Assembly: GCA_965228445.1 (NCBI GenBank)
Contig: OZ245813.1
Span: 4,926,997-4,990,996, forward strand
Direction of reading: 5' to 3'
Length of the DNA stretch: 64,000 nucleotides
DNA from: Thalassobaculum sp965228445
GTDB lineage: Bacteria; Pseudomonadota; Alphaproteobacteria; Thalassobaculales; Thalassobaculaceae
The notes beneath the pieces were generated by a model that was not told the origin of the DNA, did not search any database, and saw only the letters and a program-made list of their open reading frames with translations. The translations under genes and the position numbers were made by a program. The first letter of the stretch is position 1. Each line of letters opens with the position of its first letter. Shown here piece after piece: positions 51,972 to 60,452 of this stretch.

Positions 51972-54182
51972 TCAGGCGAGGTCGAACCGGTCCGCGTTCA
52001 TGACCTTGGTCCAGGCCTTCACGAAGTCCTTGGCGAACTTCGCCTTGGCGTCTTGCTGGGCATAGACCTCGGCGATGGCCCGAAGCTGCGAGTTTGAGCC
52101 GAAGACGAGGTCGGCGCGGGACGCCTTCCAGGTCACGGCACCGCTGGTCCGGTCGCGGCCCTCGAACTCCGTCTCGTCGTCGTTGGACGCCGTCCACACG
52201 GTGCGCATGTTCAGCAGGTTGACGAAGAAGTCGTTCGTGAGCGTGCCCGGCTTGTCGGTGAGCACGCCCAGGTCCGAGCCGCCGTAGTTGGCGTTCAGCG
52301 CCCGCAGACCGCCGACCAGAACGGTCATCTCAGGGGCGCTCAGGCCCAGAAGCTGCGCCCGGTCGACCATCAGCTCCTCGTCCGCCACGCTGTACTTGCG
52401 CGGGTGGTAGTTGCGGAATCCGTCGGCCACCGGCTCGAGCGGCTCGAACGCCTCGGCGTCGGTCTGCTCCTGGCTGGCATCGGTGCGGCCCGGCGCAAAG
52501 GAGACCTTCACGTCATGACCGGCCTTCTTGGCGGCATCCTCGACCGCGGCCGACCCGGCCAGCACGATCAGGTCGGCGAGCGAGATCTTCTTGCCGCCGG
52601 ACTGGCCGTCGTTGAACGCTTTCCGGATGCCTTCCAGCTTCTCCAGGGTGGCGGAGAGCTTGACCGGCTCGTTGGCCTCCCAGTCCTTCTGCGGAGCCAG
52701 ACGGATGCGGGCACCGTTGGCGCCGCCCCGCTTGTCGGAGCCGCGGAAGCTGGCCGCCGCGTTCCACGCGGTGGCGATCAGATCGGCCGCCGGAATGCCG
52801 GAGGACAGCACCTTCGCCTTCAGGTCGGCCACGTCCTTGTCGTCCACCAGCGGGTGGTCGACATCCGGCACCGGATCCTGCCAGATCAGCTCCTCGCTCG
52901 GGACCTCCGGGCCGAGATAGCGGACGCGCGGGCCCATGTCGCGGTGGGTCAGCTTGAACCACGCGCGGGCGAAGGCGTCGGCGAACTCGTCCGGATTGGC
53001 ATGGAAGCGCCGCGAGATCTTCTCGTAGTCCGGGTCCATGCGCATCGCCATGTCGGCGGTGGACATCATGGTCAGGACCTTCTTGGAGGGATCATGGGCG
53101 TCGGGCGCCTTGTCCTTCTCGGCGACGTTCTTCGGGGCCCACTGGTTGGCGCCGGCGGGGCTCTTGGTCAGCTCCCACTCGTAGCCGAACAGCATGTCGA
53201 AATAGCCCATGTCCCACTGGGTCGGGTTCGGCGTCCAGGCGCCTTCCAGACCGGAGGTGGTGGTGTGGGCGCCGAAGCCGGTCTCGAAGCCGTTCTTCCA
53301 GCCGAGGCCCTGATCGATGATGTCGCCGCCTTCCGGCTCGGCTCCGACCAGCGACGGATCGCCGGCACCGTGGCACTTGCCGAAGGTGTGGCCACCGGCC
53401 ACCAGGGCGACGGTCTCCTCGTCGTTCATGGCCATGCGCGCGAAGGTCTCGCGAATGTCCTTGGCCGAGGCGAGGGGATCGGGGTTGCCGTCCGGGCCTT
53501 CCGGGTTGACGTAGATCAGGCCCATCTGTACCGCGGCCAGCGGGTTCTCCAGGATGCGCTCGCCGGAGTAGCGGCTGTTCTCCTTGTCGGAGGTGGCCAG
53601 CCACTCGGTCTCGCGACCCCAGTAGATGTCCTCTTCCGGCTCGAAGATGTCCTCGCGTCCGCCGCCGAAGCCGAAGGTCTTGAAGCCCATGGATTCGAGC
53701 GCGACGTTGCCGGCCAGGATCATCAGATCGGCCCAGGAGATCGCATTGCCGTACTTCTGCTTGATCGGCCACAGCAGGCGGCGCGCCTTGTCCAGGTTGC
53801 CGTTATCGGGCCAGCTGTTCAGCGGAGCGAAGCGCTGGGTGCCGGAGGAGGCGCCGCCGCGGCCGTCGCCGGTGCGGTAGGTGCCCGCACTGTGCCAGGC
53901 CATGCGGATGAACAGTCCGCCGTAATGGCCGTAATCGGCCGGCCACCAGTCCTGGGAATCCGTCATCAGCGCGGTCAGGTCCTTCTTCAGCGCGGTGTAG
54001 TCGATCGCGTTGAAGGCTTCCGCATAGTCGAAGTCCTCGCCCAGCGGGTCGGACATCGGCGGGTTCTGGTGCAGGATCTTCAGATTGATCTGGTTCGGCC
54101 ACCAGTCGCGGTTGGTCACCGCGGATGCCAGCGTGTGCCCGTGCATGAATGGGCATCCGCCTGACTTATTACTGCCGTCCAT
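51972..54182 (-). CDS. katG: Catalase-peroxidase
   Basis: A 736-residue bifunctional heme catalase/peroxidase that removes H2O2. The distal pocket 'FIRMAWHSAGTYR' (Arg, Trp, His), the Tyr in 'QMGLIYVNPEGPDG' and the Met in 'FARMAMNDEETVALVAGGHTFG' provide the Trp-Tyr-Met covalent adduct, and GGHTFGKCHG holds the proximal His. A second, degenerate peroxidase-like domain follows, as in all KatG. No signal peptide. The start at 54182 has GGGAGG 5 nt upstream; the two residues MPCWEVE further upstream are less likely. Divergent from oxyR with a 244-bp shared promoter region, which implies OxyR control. Confidence 0.97.
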   Translation of the reverse strand: MDGSNKSGGCPFMHGHTLASAVTNRDWWPNQINLKILHQNPPMSDPLGEDFDYAEAFNAIDYTALKKDLTALMTDSQDWWPADYGHYGGLFIRMAWHSAGTYRTGDGRGGASSGTQRFAPLNSWPDNGNLDKARRLLWPIKQKYGNAISWADLMILAGNVALESMGFKTFGFGGGREDIFEPEEDIYWGRETEWLATSDKENSRYSGERILENPLAAVQMGLIYVNPEGPDGNPDPLASAKDIRETFARMAMNDEETVALVAGGHTFGKCHGAGDPSLVGAEPEGGDIIDQGLGWKNGFETGFGAHTTTSGLEGAWTPNPTQWDMGYFDMLFGYEWELTKSPAGANQWAPKNVAEKDKAPDAHDPSKKVLTMMSTADMAMRMDPDYEKISRRFHANPDEFADAFARAWFKLTHRDMGPRVRYLGPEVPSEELIWQDPVPDVDHPLVDDKDVADLKAKVLSSGIPAADLIATAWNAAASFRGSDKRGGANGARIRLAPQKDWEANEPVKLSATLEKLEGIRKAFNDGQSGGKKISLADLIVLAGSAAVEDAAKKAGHDVKVSFAPGRTDASQEQTDAEAFEPLEPVADGFRNYHPRKYSVADEELMVDRAQLLGLSAPEMTVLVGGLRALNANYGGSDLGVLTDKPGTLTNDFFVNLLNMRTVWTASNDDETEFEGRDRTSGAVTWKASRADLVFGSNSQLRAIAEVYAQQDAKAKFAKDFVKAWTKVMNADRFDLA

Positions 54183-54426
54183 TTCTACCTCCCAGCATGG
54201 CAATTGGGGTTGTCTCTCCGCGGGGCACCGCCGTTCGCGCGCGCCGGACAGAAAGCGTCATAGGCGATCGCGACGGCTCGGAACCCGAGAGAGGTCGACG
54301 GTTCGTCCGTCTACCCGCCCTCATCGTAGAACCCGACGGGCTCCGCGTCATCGCTAATTTAGAATCTATCCAAACTAATCGATCGGAGGAATTTTCATTT
54401 GCTGATCGATTTGATAAGTTTATCTG
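54183..54426. promoter_or_regulatory. katG-oxyR divergent promoter region
   Basis: These 244 bp become AT-rich toward oxyR. They contain AATCGATC (54377-54384) and GATCGATT (54404-54411), a perfect 8-bp inverted repeat 19 bp apart, and GATAA-GT-TTATC (54413-54424) directly before the oxyR start. Repeats of ATAG/GATA type are typical of OxyR sites. No ribosome site is visible at the proper distance from the oxyR ATG. OxyR binding here is inferred. Confidence 0.55.
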
Positions 54427-55353
54427 ATGATAAACATCACCCTCAAGCAGCTCCGCTATTTCGACGCCGTCACCCGGGCGGGCCATTTCGGCCGGGCCGC
54501 GGAAAGCTGCGCCATTTCCCAGCCCGCCATGTCCATGCAGATCAAGGAGCTGGAGGAGACGCTCGGCGTTTCCCTGTTCGATCGCAGCGCCCGCAAGGTC
54601 CGGCTGACGACCTTCGGCGAGGCGTTCTCGGTCCGCGTCCGGGCGCTTCTGCGCTCGGCGGAGGAACTGGGCGACATGGCGCGGGCGGCACGCGACGGCC
54701 TGATGGGGCGCCTGCGCCTCGGCATCATTCCGACGATCGCGCCGTATCTGCTGCCGACGCTGATCGGCGATCTGACCGAGCGCTATGCCGGTCTCGACCT
54801 GCATGTGCGCGAGAGCCTGACCCCGCGGCTGCTGCAGGAGCTGTCGGACGGCAGGATCGACGCCGCGATCGTCGCCCTGCCGGTGTCCGAGCCGGCCTTC
54901 ACCGAGGTGGCGCTGTTCACCGAGAACTTCCTGCTGGTGCGGCCGCTGGAGGCGCGGGACGAGCCGGTGCCGAGCCCCGCCAGCCTGCGCGAGATGCGGC
55001 TGCTGCTGCTGGAGGAGGGGCATTGTTTCCGCGATCAGGCCCTGTCGTTCTGCCACATCCGCTCGGCCCTGCCGCGCGAGACCCTGGACGGCAGCTCGCT
55101 GTCGACCCTGGTGCAGATGGTCGGCGCGGGAATCGGCGTGACGCTGATCCCGGAGATGGCGGCCGATGTGGAGACCCGCTCGGCCGCCGTCGCGGTCTCC
55201 CGGTTCGAGGCGCCGCAGCCGTCGCGCACGGTCGGGATGATCTGGCGCAAGACCAGCCCGCTGGCGCCGCAGCTCGCCGAGGTGGCGGAGGCCGTCCGGC
55301 GCGCGGCGGCCGTCTTGCGCGAGAAGCACGGGCAGGCGACCCTGGCGGCCTGA
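54427..55353 (+). CDS. oxyR: Hydrogen peroxide sensor, LysR-family regulator OxyR
   Basis: A 308-residue LysR-type regulator. N-terminal HTH 'FGRAAESCAISQPAMSMQIKELEETLG'. The sensor region reads LLLEEGHC-FRDQALSFC with Cys200 and Cys209, nine positions apart exactly as Cys199/Cys208 in E. coli OxyR, so H2O2 sensing by disulfide formation is well supported. 'LSTLVQMVGAGIGVTLIPEM' is also typical. It is divergent from katG, its expected target. The ATG has no clear Shine-Dalgarno; an operator-like repeat ends 2 bp before it, so a leaderless or very short leader transcript is possible. Confidence 0.94.
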   Translation: MINITLKQLRYFDAVTRAGHFGRAAESCAISQPAMSMQIKELEETLGVSLFDRSARKVRLTTFGEAFSVRVRALLRSAEELGDMARAARDGLMGRLRLGIIPTIAPYLLPTLIGDLTERYAGLDLHVRESLTPRLLQELSDGRIDAAIVALPVSEPAFTEVALFTENFLLVRPLEARDEPVPSPASLREMRLLLLEEGHCFRDQALSFCHIRSALPRETLDGSSLSTLVQMVGAGIGVTLIPEMAADVETRSAAVAVSRFEAPQPSRTVGMIWRKTSPLAPQLAEVAEAVRRAAAVLREKHGQATLAA

Positions 55354-55392
55354 CGCGCCGCAACCGGCCACCGCAGGCAAGGGAAGAACGCC

Positions 55393-55788
55393 ATGGGTTT
55401 CACGATCGACCGGGTCGACCACATCGTCATCAACTGCAGCGACCTGGAGGCCACGGTGGCCTGGTACCAGCGGGTGCTGGGGCTGGAGCGCGAGGAGTTC
55501 GCCTATGGGGAGCACACCCATGTGGCGCTCAAATACGGTCGGCAGAAGTTCAACGTGCGGCCGACCCGCACCGATCACTGGTGGAGTGTGGACAACGACA
55601 TGCCGGGTACCCTGGACATCTGCCTGATCTCGACCAGCCCGATCGAGGCGGTTGTCGACCATCTGGCCACCTGCGGCGTGGAGATCGCCAAGGGCCCGGT
55701 CCCCCAGATCGGCGCCCTCGGCCCGATGACGTCGGTCTATTTCTACGATCCGGACCGCAACCTCATCGAGGTCGCGGTCTATCCATGA
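55393..55788 (+). CDS. VOC-family (glyoxalase/dioxygenase-like) protein
   Basis: A 131-residue single vicinal-oxygen-chelate module. Metal-ligand positions: His in 'DRVDHIVINC', His in 'EHTHVALKYG' and Glu in 'DPDRNLIEVAVYP'. The 'FYDPDRNLIEV' ending is the family hallmark. It lies 39 bp after oxyR with AAGGGAAG before its ATG and is probably co-transcribed. It may detoxify an electrophile produced in oxidative stress or act on an unrelated diol; the reaction is unknown. Confidence 0.88.
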   Translation: MGFTIDRVDHIVINCSDLEATVAWYQRVLGLEREEFAYGEHTHVALKYGRQKFNVRPTRTDHWWSVDNDMPGTLDICLISTSPIEAVVDHLATCGVEIAKGPVPQIGALGPMTSVYFYDPDRNLIEVAVYP

Positions 55789-55910
55789 GGCGACGCAAAC
55801 CTCATGAACGGTGTGGTTAAATGTGCAACAACCGTTTATTGTAAGTCTCGGGGAGAGGCGGCTGCGCGGTAGTGGCTCGCCGACGCGTTCAGGTCGACGG
55901 GTGGGGGACC

Positions 55911-57668
55911 ATGCCAACCAGCGCACAGGATCCGGGGGCGGGTCCGGCCGCGGACAGGCCATTGCCTCGACGTGGTTGGCTGCCGCATCTCTTGCGGCGG
56001 TTCTTCACGCATCCGATCTGCCGTCACGGCTACCGCGTCGTGATGATCGTCATGCTTTCGCTGGCGCTGAACCAGTTGAACATCGCCGGCACGCAGCGGG
56101 GTTTCGACAACCTCGCGCAGGATATGGTGATGCAGGCGGGGGACATCGCCGGCATCTGGCCCGAGCACGACCCCCTGCGCGGGAGCGGCGCAACCCAGCA
56201 CGAGGTCGCAAAGGAGATGCGGGCGACCGCCCGTCCGGGCGTCACCCTGTTCCTGTGGACCGACCCGGCGATGCAGTTCGTCGTGGACCATTTAAAGAAG
56301 GGAGACATCTGGCCGATTACTTACAGGGCTCATGCCGAAACCGTGTATGCGGCAATTAAGTTGGGTGCGAAGGCGGTTTTCCTCGACTTCGTCTTCCCCA
56401 CTGAACGTGACGACGAGCACTTGTCGTATCTCGAAAATGTAATCCAGTACGATTTGCCGGAATCTGACGCCCGACTTTTTATCGCCTGCGATCCGGATGA
56501 ATACGACCCGCCTGCGTTCGAACGTCTGGTCGAGGCCATGAAAGTGGCCAATGCTGAGGCGAGGGCGAACGGCAAGACGGAACCAGTGGCTGCCTTCGTT
56601 CCCGCGACCCTGCCGAAGGAAGCGGTTGTTCGAACCTACGATCTTGCGGTGGATGTCTTCCAACCTGAGGCGATCCCGGAAGCCTGCGGGGGGTACGCGG
56701 GTTTCTCGGATGCCGAAGGCAAGATCACCCGGGCCACGTCCGCCGCGCCGATGCTGGTGGCTTCGGCCGGTGCCGTGCCGGACCTGAAGGTGACCGCCGA
56801 ATCCCGTCCTATGACCCTGTTCTGGGACCGGCGCACGCATGTGGTGACGCAGAGGCTGTTTGAAGGAATCCGGACCGCCCCGGAAACCTTGTGCACTTGG
56901 CTGTCGGAAAGCCTGTGGGGGGTGTTGTTCGACCTCGACCTGCTACGCCGCGATCTTGCGGGACCTGCGATCGTGCCGGCGGACCATCTGTTCGCGGCGG
57001 GCGTCGGGCAGATCGACGACAACCCACGGACGGTCACGATCACCGACCTCGTGAAGGATCGGATCGTCATCATCGGTTCGGCACAGCCGTCGGCGGCAGA
57101 CGTCCGAAACACGCCGAATGCGCCGGCCCGTCCGGGCGCGTTGGTTCACGCGATGGCCGTCGACAACCTGCTGCAGTTCGGAACCCGTTATGTGAAGGAG
57201 CGGTCGGTTGGCGAGGTGATCCCGGCCGTGGCCACCGTGCCCTGGGTGGCTGGCGCGGACATGTCCTTCGCCATCCTGCTGTCCGTCCTCGTCCTATCCT
57301 CCTTCCTGTTCAGTCTTTGGGTAGAGAACGATCACGGGGCGAACGAGGAGACCGTGTTCCGGGAAATCAGCAACGAGCCGATTGCGCATCGAATGAAATA
57401 CTCCCTCGGGATCGGTGTCGTGGCGGTCTTCGTTATGGGCGTCCTGCTGCTGGTGCTCAGACTGCCGCCTGCCAACTGGTTCAGCACCCTGCTTGCCTTT
57501 GCCGTGGTCACAGCACCTTGGGGGCTCCTGGTTTTCAACCACGGACTGCTTCGGATCATGTTCACGCGTGATCCGTCCCGGGCATTGGTACGGCCCGAGA
57601 CCACACAGACGCGCGGTGACCGGGCACCCCCGCCGCACCGGGAAGAGACCGGCCTGAACGACCGATAA
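55911..57668 (+). CDS. CHASE2-domain membrane protein without cytoplasmic output domain
   Basis: A 585-residue protein from the ATG at 55911 (GGGGGA site 3-4 nt upstream; the in-frame GTG at 55872 adds 13 residues). A membrane helix lies near residues 42-58 and is followed by a large extracytoplasmic domain (about 60-420). This contains 'AIKLGAKAVFLDFVFPTERDD', 'RPGALVHAMAVDNLLQFGTRYV' and 'KDRIVIIGSA', all CHASE2 landmarks. Three helices follow, then a polar C-terminal tail of about 35 residues. CHASE2 usually sits on kinases or cyclases; here none is attached, so a partner or structural role is likely. Confidence 0.85.
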   Translation: MPTSAQDPGAGPAADRPLPRRGWLPHLLRRFFTHPICRHGYRVVMIVMLSLALNQLNIAGTQRGFDNLAQDMVMQAGDIAGIWPEHDPLRGSGATQHEVAKEMRATARPGVTLFLWTDPAMQFVVDHLKKGDIWPITYRAHAETVYAAIKLGAKAVFLDFVFPTERDDEHLSYLENVIQYDLPESDARLFIACDPDEYDPPAFERLVEAMKVANAEARANGKTEPVAAFVPATLPKEAVVRTYDLAVDVFQPEAIPEACGGYAGFSDAEGKITRATSAAPMLVASAGAVPDLKVTAESRPMTLFWDRRTHVVTQRLFEGIRTAPETLCTWLSESLWGVLFDLDLLRRDLAGPAIVPADHLFAAGVGQIDDNPRTVTITDLVKDRIVIIGSAQPSAADVRNTPNAPARPGALVHAMAVDNLLQFGTRYVKERSVGEVIPAVATVPWVAGADMSFAILLSVLVLSSFLFSLWVENDHGANEETVFREISNEPIAHRMKYSLGIGVVAVFVMGVLLLVLRLPPANWFSTLLAFAVVTAPWGLLVFNHGLLRIMFTRDPSRALVRPETTQTRGDRAPPPHREETGLNDR

Positions 57669-57796
57669 GCCGTCCCGACCACGCTGATGGGCCGGGGTTT
57701 CCTGCCGGGAAACTGTGGGATGAATCATAGTTCCGGGGCGGGCCGTACTTTGTTAGCGTTCGCCTAATGGTGAGTAACCAGGGGGCAGGTGGGGTC

Positions 57797-58201
57797 ATGA
57801 TTTTCCAGGATTTGTATCATTTGGGTGCCGCGCGCACCGTCCGTGTGGCTGCGGTTTCGTCCGTAATTGTTCTCCTGACAGTTGTCGGTTCCGGCGAGGC
57901 CATGGCGAATGCTGTGGTCTCGGGTGTCCGAGGGTCTGTGATGGAGCTCTTCGCGAACAAGGGGGACACTGCACCGATCGGTCAGCTCTCGCGGGCCGAG
58001 GGACGGGCGTTGAAATCCGCGCCCGCGCCCATCCTCCAGGCCGACGGCGACTGGCTCATGATCGAACACAACGGCAATCAGTACTGGGTCAAAGCCGAGC
58101 AGGCCCGCGAGTCGGGCAACCGCCCGACGCTGAGTTGCAGCGCTCAGCTCGGCGGATCCTCTGCCGGCGCGACGCGCGGCATCGGTGAAGGCTGCAAGTA
58201 G
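57797..58201 (+). CDS. Small secreted SH3-like protein
   Basis: A 134-residue protein with a signal peptide (cleavage near 'EAMAN', residue 37 from the ATG at 57797; an ATG at 57767 is an alternative). The mature part has an SH3-like strand pattern ('RGSVMELFANKGD', 'GDWLMIEHNGNQYWVKAEQ') and a C-terminal tail with two cysteines. It lies between the CHASE2 and M48 genes on the same strand, 128 bp and 76 bp away. A cell-wall or protein-binding role is possible, but only the secretion and fold type are supported. Confidence 0.75.
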   Translation: MIFQDLYHLGAARTVRVAAVSSVIVLLTVVGSGEAMANAVVSGVRGSVMELFANKGDTAPIGQLSRAEGRALKSAPAPILQADGDWLMIEHNGNQYWVKAEQARESGNRPTLSCSAQLGGSSAGATRGIGEGCK

Positions 58202-58277
58202 GCGGTGGAGCGCACATCCCTAGACCGGGGTGTGGTCGTGTGGAGCCGCCGGGGGCTCCTGCAGGGGGGAGATGACG

Positions 58278-59909
58278 ATGCTGAAGAAGGTCACGACGTG
58301 CGTGGCGGCAACGGGGCTTGCCTCCATGCTGCTGATGGGCTCGGCTCTGGCCGATGGCGACGACCGGGCTGATCCCTTCGTCGGCAGCAGCAATCAGCCG
58401 GAAACGTCCACGAGCGGCTCCTTCTTCGGGCTCTTTGACTCCGACGAAACCGAGCTCGCCCGTTTCGAACGCCCGAGCGAAGGGTATGCAGCGTTGACCG
58501 CGCGCCGGCCCGAGTCACTGCGGATGCAGAACGCCAAGGGGGCGGGGCTGGTCGATGAGCCTGAGACGGAGAACTACCTCAACGAGATCCTGGCGAAGCT
58601 TCTCGCAGCCAACGGCTTCGGCGATCTGGCGCCGCGGGTCTATCTGCATTCGGATACGGGCGCCCAGGCTTATGCCACACCCGACGGCGGGATCTACATC
58701 AACGCCGGGCTGATCCAGGTGTTGAAGAGCGAGAACGAGGTGGCGTTCCTGCTGGCTCACGAAGTGTCTCACTTCCTGATGCTGCATCACGACGCGAACT
58801 GGTTCGTGGACAGCCAGTCCCGCATGCTGACAGGCGTCGAGACCTTGCGGGCTGTGGGCGACGGGATCGCCCAGCAGGTCGGGAAGTCGGACGCCGCAAT
58901 GGCCGGAAAGCTGCAGAAGGCGGTGCAGATCGGCGCGCTGATCTACGACATTTCCGACAATGTGCTGTTCTCCGCCTGGGGACGCGAGCAGGAACAGGAG
59001 GCGGACCGGCTCGGTCTGGATCTGATGGTTGGCGCCGGCTACTACCCCTACGACGCCGAAGGGGTCATGGGCGTGTTGGCGGACTATGAGGAGGCGCAGG
59101 AGAAGAACCGCGACAACGCCAATGCCCTGCTGAACTCCCGGAGCGCCGAGGCCTTCGGCTTGGATGAGGGCGTGATCCGGAGCAACCCGCTCCTCAACGG
59201 CATTGCCAACGGTCTGGGCGAAATGATCGCGAAACTCGGCTCCGATCATTATCCGGCTGCGGATCGCAGCGAGGACATCTTCGACTACAATGAGAAGCAC
59301 TATAGCGAGGTGCCCGTGACGTTGGAGGTCGCCACGCCGTGGATCGCCTCTGCCGACCATCCGCTCAACCTCGTGATGGAGAACTACAATGCGGCGAACG
59401 GCGCATTGTCTGAACTCGCTGAGGGTAACCTGAAAAAGGCGGAGGGGCTGGCCAGGAAGGGGGTGAGTGGGCTCACGGAACACCACGCGTTTCCGCGTGT
59501 TGCCTTCCAGCGGGTGAGGCGGGCGCAGAAGCAGGCTTCGAAGGCGGAGTTGAACCTCAAATTGGCGCAGGCAGAGGGAAAGACGCCGACCATCGTCTAT
59601 TTTGAGTACATCGATCTCCAGAACGAGCAGGGACACTTCAACAGTATCCTTGAACTTGTGGGACAGGCAGAGCGGGAGGCTGGCGGGACCTTGCCGCAGT
59701 TGATGCCTTACGTCGTCTATGCGTATCGGGCCCTCGGTCAGGCCCCCAAGGCCTTTGAAATGCAGAAGACCTGTGAGATCGAGCGACCTGAGATGCAGCG
59801 GAGCTGCAAAAAGGCGGCCGCGGGCGACTATCCGGGCACGCCACCGGTAGCCCCGAAGAAGGCGGGACTCGATCGGCCGGTGACGGACATGCCCTGGCGC
59901 AAGAAGTGA
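58278..59909 (+). CDS. Periplasmic M48-family zinc metalloprotease
   Basis: A 543-residue protein with a signal peptide (cleavage near 'GSALA', residue 25) and an HEVSH zinc site (residues 161-165, in 'FLLAHEVSHFLMLHH'). The third ligand is the Glu in 'EQEQEADRLGLDLMVGAGYY'. The rest (about 300-540) is helical, probably a TPR-like C-terminal half as in BepA/YfgC, with Cys near the end. GGGGGAG is placed 6 nt before the ATG at 58278. BepA-like proteases act in outer-membrane protein quality control, so with CHASE2 and SH3-like neighbours this is an envelope cluster. Confidence 0.88.
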   Translation: MLKKVTTCVAATGLASMLLMGSALADGDDRADPFVGSSNQPETSTSGSFFGLFDSDETELARFERPSEGYAALTARRPESLRMQNAKGAGLVDEPETENYLNEILAKLLAANGFGDLAPRVYLHSDTGAQAYATPDGGIYINAGLIQVLKSENEVAFLLAHEVSHFLMLHHDANWFVDSQSRMLTGVETLRAVGDGIAQQVGKSDAAMAGKLQKAVQIGALIYDISDNVLFSAWGREQEQEADRLGLDLMVGAGYYPYDAEGVMGVLADYEEAQEKNRDNANALLNSRSAEAFGLDEGVIRSNPLLNGIANGLGEMIAKLGSDHYPAADRSEDIFDYNEKHYSEVPVTLEVATPWIASADHPLNLVMENYNAANGALSELAEGNLKKAEGLARKGVSGLTEHHAFPRVAFQRVRRAQKQASKAELNLKLAQAEGKTPTIVYFEYIDLQNEQGHFNSILELVGQAEREAGGTLPQLMPYVVYAYRALGQAPKAFEMQKTCEIERPEMQRSCKKAAAGDYPGTPPVAPKKAGLDRPVTDMPWRKK

Positions 59910-60090
59910 CAGACGTGCTGGAATTGAAGGCTAGGCTAATACATAGGGTTAATTTTTTAGCCATTTAGATAAATTTGGAATATTCGGAGATCTCCCGTAT
60001 TTTATGGAACCAGCCGCCCGGTCGTACGTTTTGTATCCGTGCAACTGAGTGAGACGGAGTATGTCATTGTCGCGAAACGGAGATCATGAG
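59910..60090. other. AT-rich intergenic segment before the anti-sigma-like gene
   Basis: The stretch ATACATAGGGTTAATTTTTT... to GAGATCTCCCGTATTTTATG (59940-60010) is markedly AT-richer than its surroundings and may hold the promoter of the next gene. No strict -35/-10 pair is convincing and no hairpin terminator for the protease gene is seen. Confidence 0.4.
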
Positions 60091-60336
60091 ATGCCAACCC
60101 TGCTGGATGTCATCACGATCGAAGATCTCTCTGCGTTCGTGGATGGGCAGGCGGATGGCGATCTGGCCGAAGCGATCGAGGAACTTGATCTGCAGGATGA
60201 CCGATGCGCGGAAACGCTGGGCGCCTTCATGGCCCAGAACGCGCTGCTGCATAAGGCGTTGGACCCGATGAGGGATGAGCCCATGCCACAGCGGCTGCTG
60301 GATCTCATACGACCGCATACCGACCGGGTCAGCTGA
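60091..60336 (+). CDS. Small soluble anti-sigma-factor-like protein
   Basis: An 81-residue protein with GGAGA 7 nt before the ATG (an upstream ATG at 60061 would add ten residues). 'IEDLSAFVDGQADGDLAEAIEEL' and 'NALLHKAL' with 'DEPMPQRLLDLI' match the N-terminal part of alphaproteobacterial anti-sigma proteins, which bind ECF sigma factors. Unlike the usual form it has no membrane helix and no extracytoplasmic sensor domain. The ECF sigma gene of the window lies 2.5 kb away on the other strand, so a direct pairing is possible but not shown. Confidence 0.65.
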   Translation: MPTLLDVITIEDLSAFVDGQADGDLAEAIEELDLQDDRCAETLGAFMAQNALLHKALDPMRDEPMPQRLLDLIRPHTDRVS

Positions 60337-60406
60337 TCCGGGACGCCCCCGAACGGTGCGCCGAGGCGGGACAGCCTGGCGGCCGGATAGGCGGGGCGAA
60401 GGAATC

Positions 60407-60428
60407 AAATGCCGCCTCGGCGGCATTT
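60407..60428. terminator. Bidirectional terminator between anti-sigma-like and phospholipase D-like genes
   Basis: AAATGCCGCC and GGCGGCATTT form a perfect 10-bp stem with a tight loop, flanked on both strands by A/T-rich ends (ATTT), in the convergent gap between the two genes. This shape suits a two-way intrinsic terminator. Confidence 0.75.
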
Positions 60429-60452
60429 CTCAGGGTCTTGCGACCCGTATCC

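Noticed and set aside
52404..54164. A 586-codon + strand frame opposite katG, and similar long antisense frames elsewhere (15188-17182, 18830-20818, 34741-37044, 40053-41837, 42367-44100).
   Set aside because: Each lies exactly opposite a gene with intact catalytic motifs, has no recognisable domain and shows skewed amino-acid content.
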